From: Przewalskia tangutica
Taxonomy: Eukaryota; Streptophyta; Magnoliopsida; Solanales; Solanaceae
Direction: 5' to 3'
Length of the DNA: 64,000 bases
NCBI GenBank assembly: GCA_029844215.1
Contig: CM056724.1
Span: 34,448,446-34,512,445, forward strand
Shown here one piece after another: positions 20,496-31,249 of this stretch. The notes under the pieces were generated by a model. The model was not told where the DNA came from and did no database searches. It worked only from the letters and a program-made list of their open reading frames with translations. Each line of letters starts with the position of its first letter. Position 1 is the first letter of the stretch. The position numbers and the translations under genes were made by a program.

Positions 20496-23400
20496 TGTCG
20501 CGCCCGATTTTTACCCCGACATTATATTTCCAGCGAATCTTGCTTCAATTTTAGAAATAAAAATAAAATGCTAAAATAAGCTAGAAGGGTTCGAGGAGTC
20601 GCCACCTAATTAATTGGGTGAATTAGGACACCTAAATGTCAACTAGTTAAAGTCAACATTAACTCCATTTTAATGGTCTGCTAACTTATGTGAGATTCTG
20701 GGTAAGGGTTCTTTATTATCTTAAAGGGAAGGGGTCAGACATCCTATAGGATCCGCTAACTTGCGGTTGTCCGGTCAAACCTAGGTTAATTATTATGCTA
20801 AGAAAAGACATGTTTAAAAGTATTTAAATAAAAGGTATAAAAATTATAAGATTTGTTTAAAATATAAAATTAGTTTTGGGTGAAAATGCATTCATAGAAT
20901 AGTTTAAGAATACATGAAAATATTCTATTACCTAAGGTATATATGTTATGTAGCTTAATGTAGAGATAAAAATCTTTATGATAAAATATATACTTATGAC
21001 ATGAAAACGTCTATTATGCAAAAGGCTAATAAACCTGTGATTTAAATACTCTTTCCTACATGAATACGAACAAGGATTTAAAAAAAAAGAGTTTCTCATG
21101 TTAGGATTTAGTAACAAATAATATCTTAGCTACCTAAATAATTATGCGACTGAAATTATAAAGTGGTTTAATATAACTGAAGCAATGTGTGACAAACTAA
21201 AATAGTTAACTTAGGGGGGTGGTTTTCTAATATCAAACTATATCTATTGATTCAAGATTAAGCTTTCCTAAGTGTTTTATTAATTAGAGTAGCGTTAGAC
21301 AAATAATTACAAAAAATAAACGGGAAGAATTAAGGAATTATAAGGACGACTCGGAGGAGTGACGATGTCATTCCGCCTGTGGTTTTGAAATTTTTCTATG
21401 CGAGATGTGGATGCACACATATGTGGGTCTTAATTTGTTGTAGCTCGTGATGAGTCTTGCTATGAGACTCTTCGTTGCTTCAATGCATGAAATTCATGTA
21501 AAAATAAGAAAAGATAAGGATTAGTAATCATATGAATAGTGCAAATAAAGAGCGACATGGCTATGTAAACTCCAAACACATATAAGACCCAATTTGTGAC
21601 AAACAATCAGAGGAACAACTCAGTGCCATATAATGTATTGGACTTGAGCCCAACAGACAGGTTTACTTAGAAATGCAGACATGTATACTTGATATACCAA
21701 GTGTGCCTGAAAAAAACTTTAGTATATAAATAGTAAGTAGGTCTAGATTTCCACATTTTATACACTATGGGCATCATCCTGAACAGAGAAAGAGGGAAAA
21801 TATCCAGAATAGCTATCCATATTAACAGGATGTTAGGGAGAAACAGATATATGACAATGTGCTGGAGCCGAGACTGACTACCCCACATTCACCTAAACAG
21901 ATACTATTCGAACGATTTCTTTCAGACTGATTTACAGATCAAGTGATCATGAACAATCTGGATTCTTGACAATTCCCAACTATGAACACATGAGGAATAC
22001 ATACTTCTAATATGCAGACTAGACATGTCTTTGAACAATCAGGTATCATAGAAGTTGGAGAGCTGAGACAGGGTCATTGGAACATGGTTCAAAGTACCCC
22101 ATCAACAGGTTAACGCAACTTAGTTATATATAGAAGACCATAATATTCTTTGCATCTAAAACAGATATTCATGTATTCAAAATGACCCTTACACTTAACT
22201 TTATTAATCAAATGAACATGAATGAAATCAGACCAGTCTGTTCTTAGGCAAAGACTAACTAAGATTGATTCCTGTTGGGACATATTAGGTAACCACAACA
22301 CTTAAATTAATCCCTCATTTCATCTGTTTCATAAGTCGTTAGGTATGCAATTAATATTACAATCTATCAAAACTATTCAGATACTTGAACAAGCAAACAT
22401 CACAGAAGTGGCATATGACAGGATGCTAATGTCTTTAAAGATAAACAAGTGCACACATAACTGAGCATTTGAAAAGCGAGTTGACTGGAAAGGCTAAACC
22501 CTATATAACAACGCCAATAAGCTAACATTCAGACATTATGTATCCATACTAAATACTTGATCTTAACTAACAAGTTTACAATAAACATGAAACCACAGAA
22601 ACATTAGACAGACATGACATTACAAGCAGCAGACAAGCTCAATTTAGAGTTAGCATTTCTCAAATGCCTGAGCCAAACCAAGTAATTTGGGTACTAACAC
22701 AGACATGGGAGAATTCAGTGGGACTGTTTTGTTAACATGGACAGTGCGACCAGCTTGACAAAATACATGAAATTCAACGCGTCCGACAATCATCATAAAC
22801 GACTTAGCCATATGCTCGCCACAGATTCAGTGAATACAATCAACATATATTATATATGAATATGACTATTCACCACAAACGTACATGCTCATCGACATTG
22901 TATCTACTAAGCAGAATGCATTCAGGCCAATTTCGAATTAGTCGTGAATTAATACCAAACAGCCCAACACAGAATATATATATATATATATATAAATAGA
23001 ATAGAATAGAGGCAAAAGAGGCGTATCAACAGACTTTTTTGGATAGCGAACTGAGGCGGCGTTTCGAAGCGTCGACGTCACTCGGAGAATGCGATAGAAA
23101 GGAAATGAAGCTTTGAGAAAATTGCTGGTTCTTAACTGATTGAGAACAAGGTTTGAGGAATTCCGATTATTACTCCTAGAATGCTAATTTTGAATGTCGA
23201 TTGATGCTTACTGCTTCACTGCACATTTTTTTCCTCTTATTTTCGGATGCCCTTGTATGTGTAAATTGATTGGTTTATATAGCCTCAATGTTGGGTTCCA
23301 AATTATGGTAAGATTGAGACAATTTTTGGTACGATTTTTATGGTGATTTTGTGTGATTTCGAGGAGATTTCCGGGATGGAAAGACCTAGTAAATTTATTC

Positions 23401-24054
23401 ATATGGTAAGTTAATATTTGTTTGGAGCGATTTTGGTATGGATTTTGGTTTTGGTAAGCTGCGATTTGGGGATATGAGGCGTGATATTGGGATGGTTTGG
23501 TACTAATTGGTGCTGATTCGTTACCGCTCTTGGTGAAGATTTCCACGATCTTGGTACTATTCTTATTATGGTAAGGTTTGGATTTTAATATGGGGATTCG
23601 AGGATGGATATGGAAAGGTTTGATTGTGGGTAAATTAGGTTAGATAGAATGAGTTTTAGGTTAAAGGGTATACTCATGATGATGAAATATGGCAAAATGG
23701 GTTGTTGGTATGTTTTGGGTTGTTGGATTTATTTTAGCTGGGCTCCTCTTTTGGATTTAATGGTGAGATGAACAAAATAAAGGTTGTGGGCTTTTATTTT
23801 GTTTTGGGTAGAGTTTAGGTGTTGGTTTTTTTAATTAATGGAAAATAAGTGGGGTTTAAATTATTTATAAAATTTAAAGTATCCAATGCAGACATGATAT
23901 TTAAGGATTGCTTAATGCTATTATAAATGTGACGCCATTGTTAAATTATTTATTTATGTATTATTATTATTAAAAATTATTTTGCGGTGTTATTAAAATT
24001 AGTTTAATTTTATGATAAATACTTGAAGGGGAGGGATAAAATTGGGTGTCAACA
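20496..24054 (-). mobile_element. Solo LTR, Tat/Ogre-like family A, TSD CTTAT
   Basis: The plus strand runs TGTCGCGCCC...GGGTGTCAACA, 3559 bp, bounded by CTTAT at 20491-20495 and 24055-24059. Read on the minus strand it starts TGTTGACACCCAATTTTATC and ends GGGCGCGACA. No primer site or internal region is present, so it is a recombination-derived solo LTR. It is the same family as 1-3525. The minus-strand TATATAAA is at 23274-23281, and an (AT)n run is at 22975-22994. Frames such as 23208-23546 are LTR sequence. Confidence 0.92.
23274..23281 (-). promoter_or_regulatory. LTR TATA box (family A)
   Basis: TATATAAA on the minus strand lies about 775 bp from the LTR start, at the same relative site as the TATAAAAG at 273. 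Confidence 0.55.
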
Positions 24055-24615
24055 CTTATGACTATGCTTCTCTTGTTCTGTTCAGTTATTAGTATGTTTA
24101 AGTTTCAGTATGTTCCATGTTTATTGTTTTGCGTTGTCCTTTCCCCGAGCACCCTACAACTATTATTCTTTTAATTGGTTGTAGATACAAGTACAATTCA
24201 AATGTACTTATGTTCCTTTTGTCGAGCCTGCATTTCACGATACAGGTACTGATTTAGAGGACGATATATTTACTTGCTAGAATTCTCGTATTAGCTGCTT
24301 GGTGATCCCAATTTTCCCTCGGAGCGTTATCTTATTTGCAGTTTGTCAGTATATTAGACAACCAGGTATGTCAGTTAGCGTTTAGCAGATTATGTGTTAG
24401 ACATGTTGGCAACATCTTTATACTTCAGACTTATTCTCGTATTATGCGTTTACGATTATTCAGTCAAAATTGTCAGTAGTTCAGCATGTTTATAAATTAT
24501 ATTCTGTATCGATACATATCCCATGTTAATTCAGCCAGCTATATGGTTCACTCGGTCACATGTAGTCAGGAACCAAGTGTTGTGTTACATCCAAGCCATG
24601 TATTGGGGTGTGACA
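24055..24615 (+). repeat. Right part of a plus gypsy LTR interrupted by the solo LTR
   Basis: The sequence CAGTATGTTCCATGTTTATT onward, through GGTGTGACA at 24615, matches the 3' part of chromovirus-like LTRs as I know them from Solanaceae. Its left part should lie just before 20491, in the TTTCACTGGGTATGTTG region from about 20340, but its start is not clear. No primer site follows, so it may be a solo LTR or a 3' LTR. Confidence 0.6.
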
Positions 24616-25063
24616 ATACCCAGTTGAATTTGTATGATAAAATATCTATAGGTATTCACCAAATTCACAACTACTATTCATAGCTCAAAACACACTACTC
24701 CGGACTGCCAACCCCAATCTCCACCGTTCAAAAATAGAATCTATATATTGTGACCACTAAGTTAAACTTTGGGCTCGATCCAACGATTAAATTAGCAGTA
24801 CAAGCCAATTAAATCTAGCTGGTCAAAGGGAAATTCTACATCAAAATTACTAGGATTTTCCTTTGATGGAGTGCATCTAAATCAATCTTATTTCATGATT
24901 ATACTATCCATTCAATGTATGAAACATAATAACAACTTCACATAATCCATTAATGAATGAGGGACTTACCTTTTTGAAGAAAACCTAAAGCGTCATCCAA
25001 AATTTGACCTTGAATGAATTTATCACAATCTAGCAATTTCAAATAATGATTTGATAGTGCTAA
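24616..25063. other. Unassigned spacer, probably the same unit as 28337-28450
   Basis: This AT-rich stretch has no convincing reading frame. With the solo LTR at 25064-28336 removed it joins 28342 onward. Read on the minus strand, that has TCTATAAATAC (near 28440-28455) followed by transcribed-leader-like sequence, so it may be part of another minus LTR. I see no boundary. Confidence 0.35.
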
Positions 25064-25472
25064 TGTTATACCCCGTATTTCCAGAGTATGTACGTAAGGA
25101 CGTACGTAGAAAAGTTTGGGCTTTTAAAGTGGCTTGGCCGATTTCACTTTGTGCACAACACCCGATTAGAGTCATTTTTCGACGAAACGTTTTACATAAC
25201 TTCATGGCGGAAAATTCCGGCTATGTCATTTTTAATTTTTGCGGATTTTTCCGAGAGACGAAGCGTGTTGGACCAACGAGAGGGCGCCACTTGGCACCCT
25301 CTCATTGGCGGAATAGTGGGGCGGAACATGGGACGATTTTGCCATTGTTTTGGTCAAGGGGTTGGTAGGATATTTTGGTGGTAGATGGATAAGGTGCACT
25401 TGGCATGATCATGGCCCTACACTTGCCTTGCACTTGGCATGATCTTGGCCATTGGTTGGCCTTTGCTAGACC

Positions 25473-25480
25473 TATAAATA
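25473..25480 (+). promoter_or_regulatory. LTR TATA box (family T)
   Basis: TATAAATA is followed by CCCCTCCCC. A near copy, TATAAATACCCCTC, lies near 25657, so the promoter segment may be duplicated. Confidence 0.55.
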
Positions 25481-27449
25481 CCCCTCCCCTTTGAAGACTT
25501 ATTCATCCTAAAATGTTCTAAGTCTTAGAAATCCTCCTCCCTTCTGTTGTTCTCGTCCTCCCTTCGAGAGGCCCCCTTGGCCGAGAGTTCTCCCTTGGCC
25601 GAGAGTACCCTCATGGGTAGGCCGAGGGTATACACCCCCTTGTGTTGTTGTCTCGTATAAATACCCCTCTGGTAGAAATACTCTCAAAAGTATTGTTACT
25701 ATACCCAAATTACCTTAGCCGTATACCTTGTAGTATTCTAAGGTTATACCTATACGAAAAGCCCCGTAATACTATTATACTTCCCTTCAGTCACAAAACC
25801 GAAACCCTAAGGAAAATCTCCATAGTTAGTCGAGTATTAGGTAGAAGTTGCGTAGAACTTCTAAGGGTTGTTTGGAGCGGGTTGGAGAGCACAGAGTTGG
25901 AGCTAAACGTTGCCCAGGATCGACTTTATACTTGGATAATTTTGGGCTTATCGAGGTAATATCTTGTCCCCTTATTGTAATTGGAAATTACATGTTGTAA
26001 GATTATATAGTTGAAGTATACTATATATAGAATCAACCTAGCTTTCATGCAATGTCTTTTGACTTAAGCTCAATATAAAGAAAGAGAATCGAATCAGAAT
26101 TACATGGATCAGACATAAGATGTATAAACCCCGGTTGGCTTGATAGCCTACTCGATAGAGAGGAGATTTACGCGGCCATGGGGAGGTCTTCGAATTTTCT
26201 CGTAGAATGTTCTACGAAGAGATCTAAATGTTAATAAGCGCTTGTGGCCTTATAGGTTGAAGTACTACGCGGCGCGATCTATTTGGCTTAGGAGTAGCCG
26301 CGGTTTGAGGTACTTGGAGCGTTTTCTATTAGTCGATACTGCCGCGAGGTATGTGAACCTCTTCCTATCTCTTCTAGCATGATATGTGTGTAACTATGTA
26401 GTGCGATAGACGCGTACGTGTTAAATGTATTTGATTGGTCTAAAACATAAAGTGTTATAACGGCTTTATGGGAAGTTGGTTATAATACCTTTATGTAGGT
26501 AAGAAAATACTTGTGGTTTTTAAAAGGTAATCGATTTGAACTATAATCGGTCTGGTTATGTGATAATAAAGAACTTGAAGTATTTCAAAAGATTTTTGAA
26601 TCATTTTGAAAGAAGAAGTAATACTGGTTTTGAAAACTTAAGAGTTATACTAGCTTTATGGGAAGTTAGGTATAACGGCTTAAGGATGTTTTACTGATTT
26701 CGGAAATCAGAATGTGTATCGACAAACCACTGCAGCGTTAATAAAAGGAAATATTTTGACAGATTAAGTATTATTAAAACCAGTAGAAACTTCCATCCGC
26801 ATGTAAGCTAAGATGAGACAAAATGATATTTCCTAGATCATGGCTGCTGTAATAAAATTGTTATAAACAAGAATATCCTACTCACATACAAGGCTTATGA
26901 TTCTCAGATGGTTTAAAAGAGAATTATATTCTTAAATGAATAAGACTATGAACTACGAAACCTTTCTAAAATAAGAACCGTGAACATTTGAAATTAGGCA
27001 AACTTGAGCGTTGGGAAAAGAATGTTGTTACTTGATTTTACAAAGGGAAGTGTTCTGATTTACTTCAAAAGATATTCACTCTATTTTTATACTACGGGTA
27101 TTGTGTGACTTTTGTGAAAGAAACGGATCTTTTAAAAGAGTAATACATGAAGTACTTTGGGGCTAAAAACCCGAACTTGTTAACATAATGTAGAAAGTAC
27201 CTTGTGTGAATAACTTGATTGTATTGATTTGTGATAGTCTTGTAATACTTTCTTGTTGACTTGATAAGTAAACATGTTAGTATGCTACGTGAGTTAGTAT
27301 CTTGTGATGTTTGTGTAAAGGGGTTTTCCCTTGTTGTGCTTAGGTTGTTTAACGATAAGCTGTCATGTTGATATTATATCACTCATGATTCCGGGGGTTA
27401 AGCCGCCTCCGACGCGGGTAGACTCAGCGGGTCTAGTGACCTATGATTC

Positions 27450-27715
27450 GAGAATACCTTACGCAGTCTCAGATGGCCTACGCGAACTACGGAGTTCCGT
27501 GTTAGTACGCGCCCTTGTGGTCACGCGGTCTTTGCGCTACGCGACGACGAGTCCAGACGCCGCCGGGAGTAGCTACCGATGCGGGAATACCTCACGGGCC
27601 ATCGAGTGGCCCACGCGAGCTACTGGGAAGTTCCGTGGCTAGACGCACATTAGATCTCGCGCGAGCGCCGCTGATCATGCGACGGCCTGCAGACAGATCT
27701 CATGATACGCTTTAC
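27450..27715 (+). repeat. CpG-rich duplicated segment, about 132 bp, two units
   Basis: GAATACCT(T/C)ACG...GCC(T/C)ACGCGA(A/G)CTAC recurs at 27450 and 27582. The region is much richer in G+C and CpG than its surroundings. Open frames across it reflect the lack of stop codons in GC-rich DNA. Confidence 0.65.
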
Positions 27716-28341
27716 GACCTTGTTGCATCGTGGGTTTTAGTAGTCGGCTATGCCCTCGCATTTACCCCGCACGTTTTATGATGACTTTGAGCGTGAGTCC
27801 TCGACTTGACATACGATCGCTATTTATTGTGAATCGTAGTTTTGGTTATCATACATGTCTCTCGCTTTATATAGACTACTATGATTTCATTTACGTGATT
27901 TTCGCCACATACTTGGTACCGTTGTACCGACTTCGGGCCGCGCTCATGCCGCAGTAAAGGTACACCGTGTTGATCCTCGCCTGTGGTCACAGCCAACAGA
28001 TGGGAAGCTCCGCTTTCTCGAGGCTTATCAGCCGTATAGTCCCGTCGTTATAGGTATTTACATTCGTGGTACGGCGGCCCCCGTCCCGCCATTGTTGTCG
28101 TATCATTCTTAGAGGTTTGTAGTACTGTTGTGGACAGAGTTGTAATGGGATGTAACTGTTCGGTTTTAAATTGATTTATATATATATATGCCGTAAGGCA
28201 AGTTTTCTCAGACTATTGTTTCATACTTCTTGTTATTTCATGTTATCGTCTTATGTTCCGCTGATTACTCTGATGTTGTATCACTAGGGTGCCCGGGGTA
28301 AGGCACCAGTCACGGGCCCGGGTTCGGGTCGTGACAGCTAA

Positions 28342-29691
28342 CTTAATGTAATTGGCATAGAGATACGAGTAAAAACTCACCTTAGAGGGTTGGTAGAAGC
28401 CTCTGGTCGAAAAATCCTCACCATAAACATTTTTGGGTTGTATTTATAGATTGTCATAAATATTTAGGCTTTAGAACCTTTTACAAGAATTGGTCAAATT
28501 ACACGCCTTCACTAAATCGACCATACTACAAGATTTTCATTTTACACGTCTTTAGTAAATCGGTCATACTATAAGATTTTTATTTTACACATCTTTAATA
28601 AATCATTCATAGATATTTGTATAGATCTCCATTTGACCTGATCTATATATGGATTGAAAGTTATTGCAATAGGCTACAACTTTCATGTTTTAAGTGTTCT
28701 GAGATTCCTTACCAATTTATAGTTATACAAGTTTGAAGTCACGCCTTGTGTAAATTCTGTTGGAACTTTCGATTTCTTTGCACTTTTCAACATGTCTTGG
28801 CCTTAGGAGGTTATTTACACCCCAAATTACTTCAAAAAAACTTTGTATTACTAATGAATTATATTATCACTCCCTTCGAGACTAACCACAAGAATGTACT
28901 GAGTTCAAATCTAACCTAAATTTATGGATTGTTACACTCGAGAATCGCGTCACCCATCCTCACAAGTCATAAATACCGAGATGAAGCTACAATAAGGATA
29001 TTTTGGGGAAAACAAGTTCAAAAGCTCAAAACAATCAAACGGGTCGCTACAGGTGGTCACCACCAGATTGCCGTGCCAAGATACGAATCATAAAGTTTCC
29101 ATCACATTTGATAATGTAGAGATCTCGCCATTGCCAAAATTATTTGAAAATCTGACAAAAATTTCTTCACTGGTTAGTTTAGTGTAGTATTTGCTCAAAT
29201 TAGTTTAATGATTGTTATAAAGGGAAATATGGTTAATACAACCCCAAAACTTTCGAAGTAAGACAATCCATCGACGAAGATCACCGAAAAAATTGCAAAA
29301 ACATGTCCAAATGGGTCAAAGACAGAAATATCAATAACAATATCGGAGCAGTGAGTGAGTTTCAGCAGAAAAATGTAAGAAAAACAAAGAACACAGTTAT
29401 GATCTAAGAAACTACAATGAATTTCGTTGGAGAATTCATAAACTTGTCAGAAAATTTCACCTCTTCGAAGTAATTTCCAAGCAAATATCAAGTTTGGCAT
29501 TTAAGTATCGACTGATGCTTGTTCAGTAGAAATAAATTGAAATTGTAAAATTAATATATTTTTCTCTTCAATGTGAGATTAGTTTTGAACCGTTGATTAA
29601 ATAGATTACATAACAAAAAAATTAATTTCACTACTATTTTAGATATGCAGACAATCTAACGAACCAATGAATAATTGTGTATAAGGAGGAG
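28342..29691. other. Unassigned spacer between solo LTR and copia element
   Basis: AT-rich with no supported gene. A stretch from about 28934 (TTACACTCGAGAATCGCG) to 29051 (GGGTCGCTACA) looks like opposing gypsy LTR ends, but it is only about 120 bp and has no target duplication. The right end is the left flank of the copia element and, before that insertion, lay downstream of the calmodulin-like gene. Confidence 0.4.
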
Positions 29692-29696
29692 CAAGA

Positions 29697-30307
29697 TGTT
29701 GGATATTTTCAGCAAAATCAAAAGTTATCATTGATGTGATGCCTTTTTAAATTTAGAGGGAGTCTGCCTTTTTAAATTTAGAGGGAGTCTGTTAACATAA
29801 TTCATATTTACTTTGAATTTGAACATAAGCAATTTTCCCCAATAGCCATAATTGATGCCTCTTGGAGGTATCTGTTGGTGATGAAAAGGCATCTCAATTG
29901 GATGTGATATCTCTATAAGTAGTAAAGATATTTTCTCATTAATGAACACAAATAGAAAAGAAAAGAATCATAACTTCAAAAAGAAAAAGAATCAAGAAAA
30001 AAAAGAATCATAATTTCAGGAAAAAAAAATCAAAATTTCTGTTTTCTTTTCCCTTTCTCTAAGCATCATCAGAAACTTTATATTGTGTGTTCTTGATTGA
30101 ATCAAGAGAGTACAAACTTTGAATTCAACATCGTTGTTAGGACTACATTGTATCGTGAAGGCAATATTTCAGTGACCTATTGTACTCGTCAATTTATTGG
30201 GAAGAGTCGAAAAAATTGTCTAAAAGAATCTGCATAAGAGTCTTGAAGTCAGAAAACAACAATTATGTGTCTGTGTTTCATCCTGTTAGTACAAAAAAAT
30301 TACAACA
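29697..30307 (+). repeat. 5' LTR of copia element
   Basis: It runs TGTTGGATATTTTC...TTACAACA, 611 bp. TATAAGT at 29914 is a possible promoter. The unit CTTTTTAAATTTAGAGGG is doubled here but single in the 3' LTR. Confidence 0.92.
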
Positions 30308-30327
30308 ATTTTTAGACAATTATCGAC

Positions 30328-30945
30328 ATGGGGGGTGAAACTTCAATTGTTGCTCAATCATTGCAAGTAATGAATCAGACTTTGAATCGTTTAGAACGTT
30401 TTGATGGTGTGGGTTTCACTCGTTCGCAAGAGACTATCATTTTTTTCATGATAACTATCAAGTTATGGTACATCCTTGAAGATGGTTTGGAGGAAATTCC
30501 TGACGCGACTCCAACAGACAACGATGAATTGAAGGCAAAATGGAAGAAATGTCAAGACGATGATTTTATGTGCCATGGTCATATTCTTAATGCTCTAGTA
30601 GCCAATGTTTACAATGCCCATCGAAGTCTTGAAACAACAAAGGAATTGTGGACTGCACTCGAAAACAAGTACAAAGTTTCTGAAGCGAGTAACAAGAAAT
30701 TTCTGATCTATAACTTCATGGAGTTTAAGATGGTTGATAGTAAGTCAATTATTGCCCAGGTTAGTGAAATTTTACTCATTGTTAATCATCTTAAAGATGC
30801 TGGAATTGACGTTGTATCTTCATTCGTTGTTGGGATTATTATTTTTCGTCTTCTCCTTTCTTGGAATGATTACAAGAAGAAATTTAAGTATGCTGAAACT
30901 GACTATGACTTAGAAGGTTTACAGCGGCATCTTCGTATCGAATAA
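30328..30945 (+). pseudogene. Copia gag (UBN2-type), truncated
   Basis: The frame is open for 205 codons from the ATG at 30328, only 20 bp after the 5' LTR. It holds the family landmarks LERFDGVGFTRSQ (substrate-like N-terminus), HILNALVANVYNAHR, TKELWTALENKYK and the NFMEFKMVDSKSI segment, then YKKKFKY and LRIE. The stop after LRIE is premature. The next codons continue AARNER in the same frame, and the zinc knuckle follows at 31108-31149 as CYFCKKSDHYARDY, with the last Cys changed to Tyr. Gag would form the particle that packages element RNA. The intact frame suggests gag decayed later than pol or by chance kept its frame. Confidence 0.85.
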
Positions 30946-31249
30946 GCTGCTCGTAATGAGAGATTAAGGATAGTCAGCAAACGGAAAAGCATTCTAAGAT
31001 TAATAGTGTGGAAGAATAAAAAAATCAAACATTTTTAAACCTAAGATTGATACCCAGTTTAAGAAGAAAGATCCCACCAAGCGAAAAATAAGAAGAAGAA
31101 GGGAAATTGCTACTTCTGTAAGAAATCCGACCACTATGCTCGTGACTATCGTCAACGAATGAAACAAATGAAATATGAAGCGAATGTGGTCGATGACAAA
31201 AGCAAGCTTGTCGATGTAGTGCATGTTGACAACACTGTTGCAGATCATG

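Larger units (their letters stand above)
25064..28336 (+). mobile_element. Solo gypsy LTR (family T), TSD GCTAA
   Basis: It runs TGTTATACCCCGTATTTCC...GGGTCGTGACA, 3273 bp, with GCTAA at 25059-25063 and 28337-28341. No primer site follows. It shares long segments with the minus LTR 41620-54531, for example the stretch around 26725-26870 against 52446-52570 reversed, and the GTTATAACGGCTTTATGGGA motif near 26455. TATA boxes are at 25473 and about 25657. A GC- and CpG-rich pair of repeats lies at 27395-27715. Confidence 0.92.

Noticed and set aside
27331..27957. Overlapping open frames of 75-103 codons
   Set aside because: The GC-rich duplicated block simply lacks stop codons. There is no domain, and it sits within a solo LTR.
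28934..29051. Mini-element with gypsy-like ends (TTACACTCGAG...GGGTCGCTACA)
   Set aside because: It has no target duplication and is only about 120 bp. The ends could be chance or a remnant.
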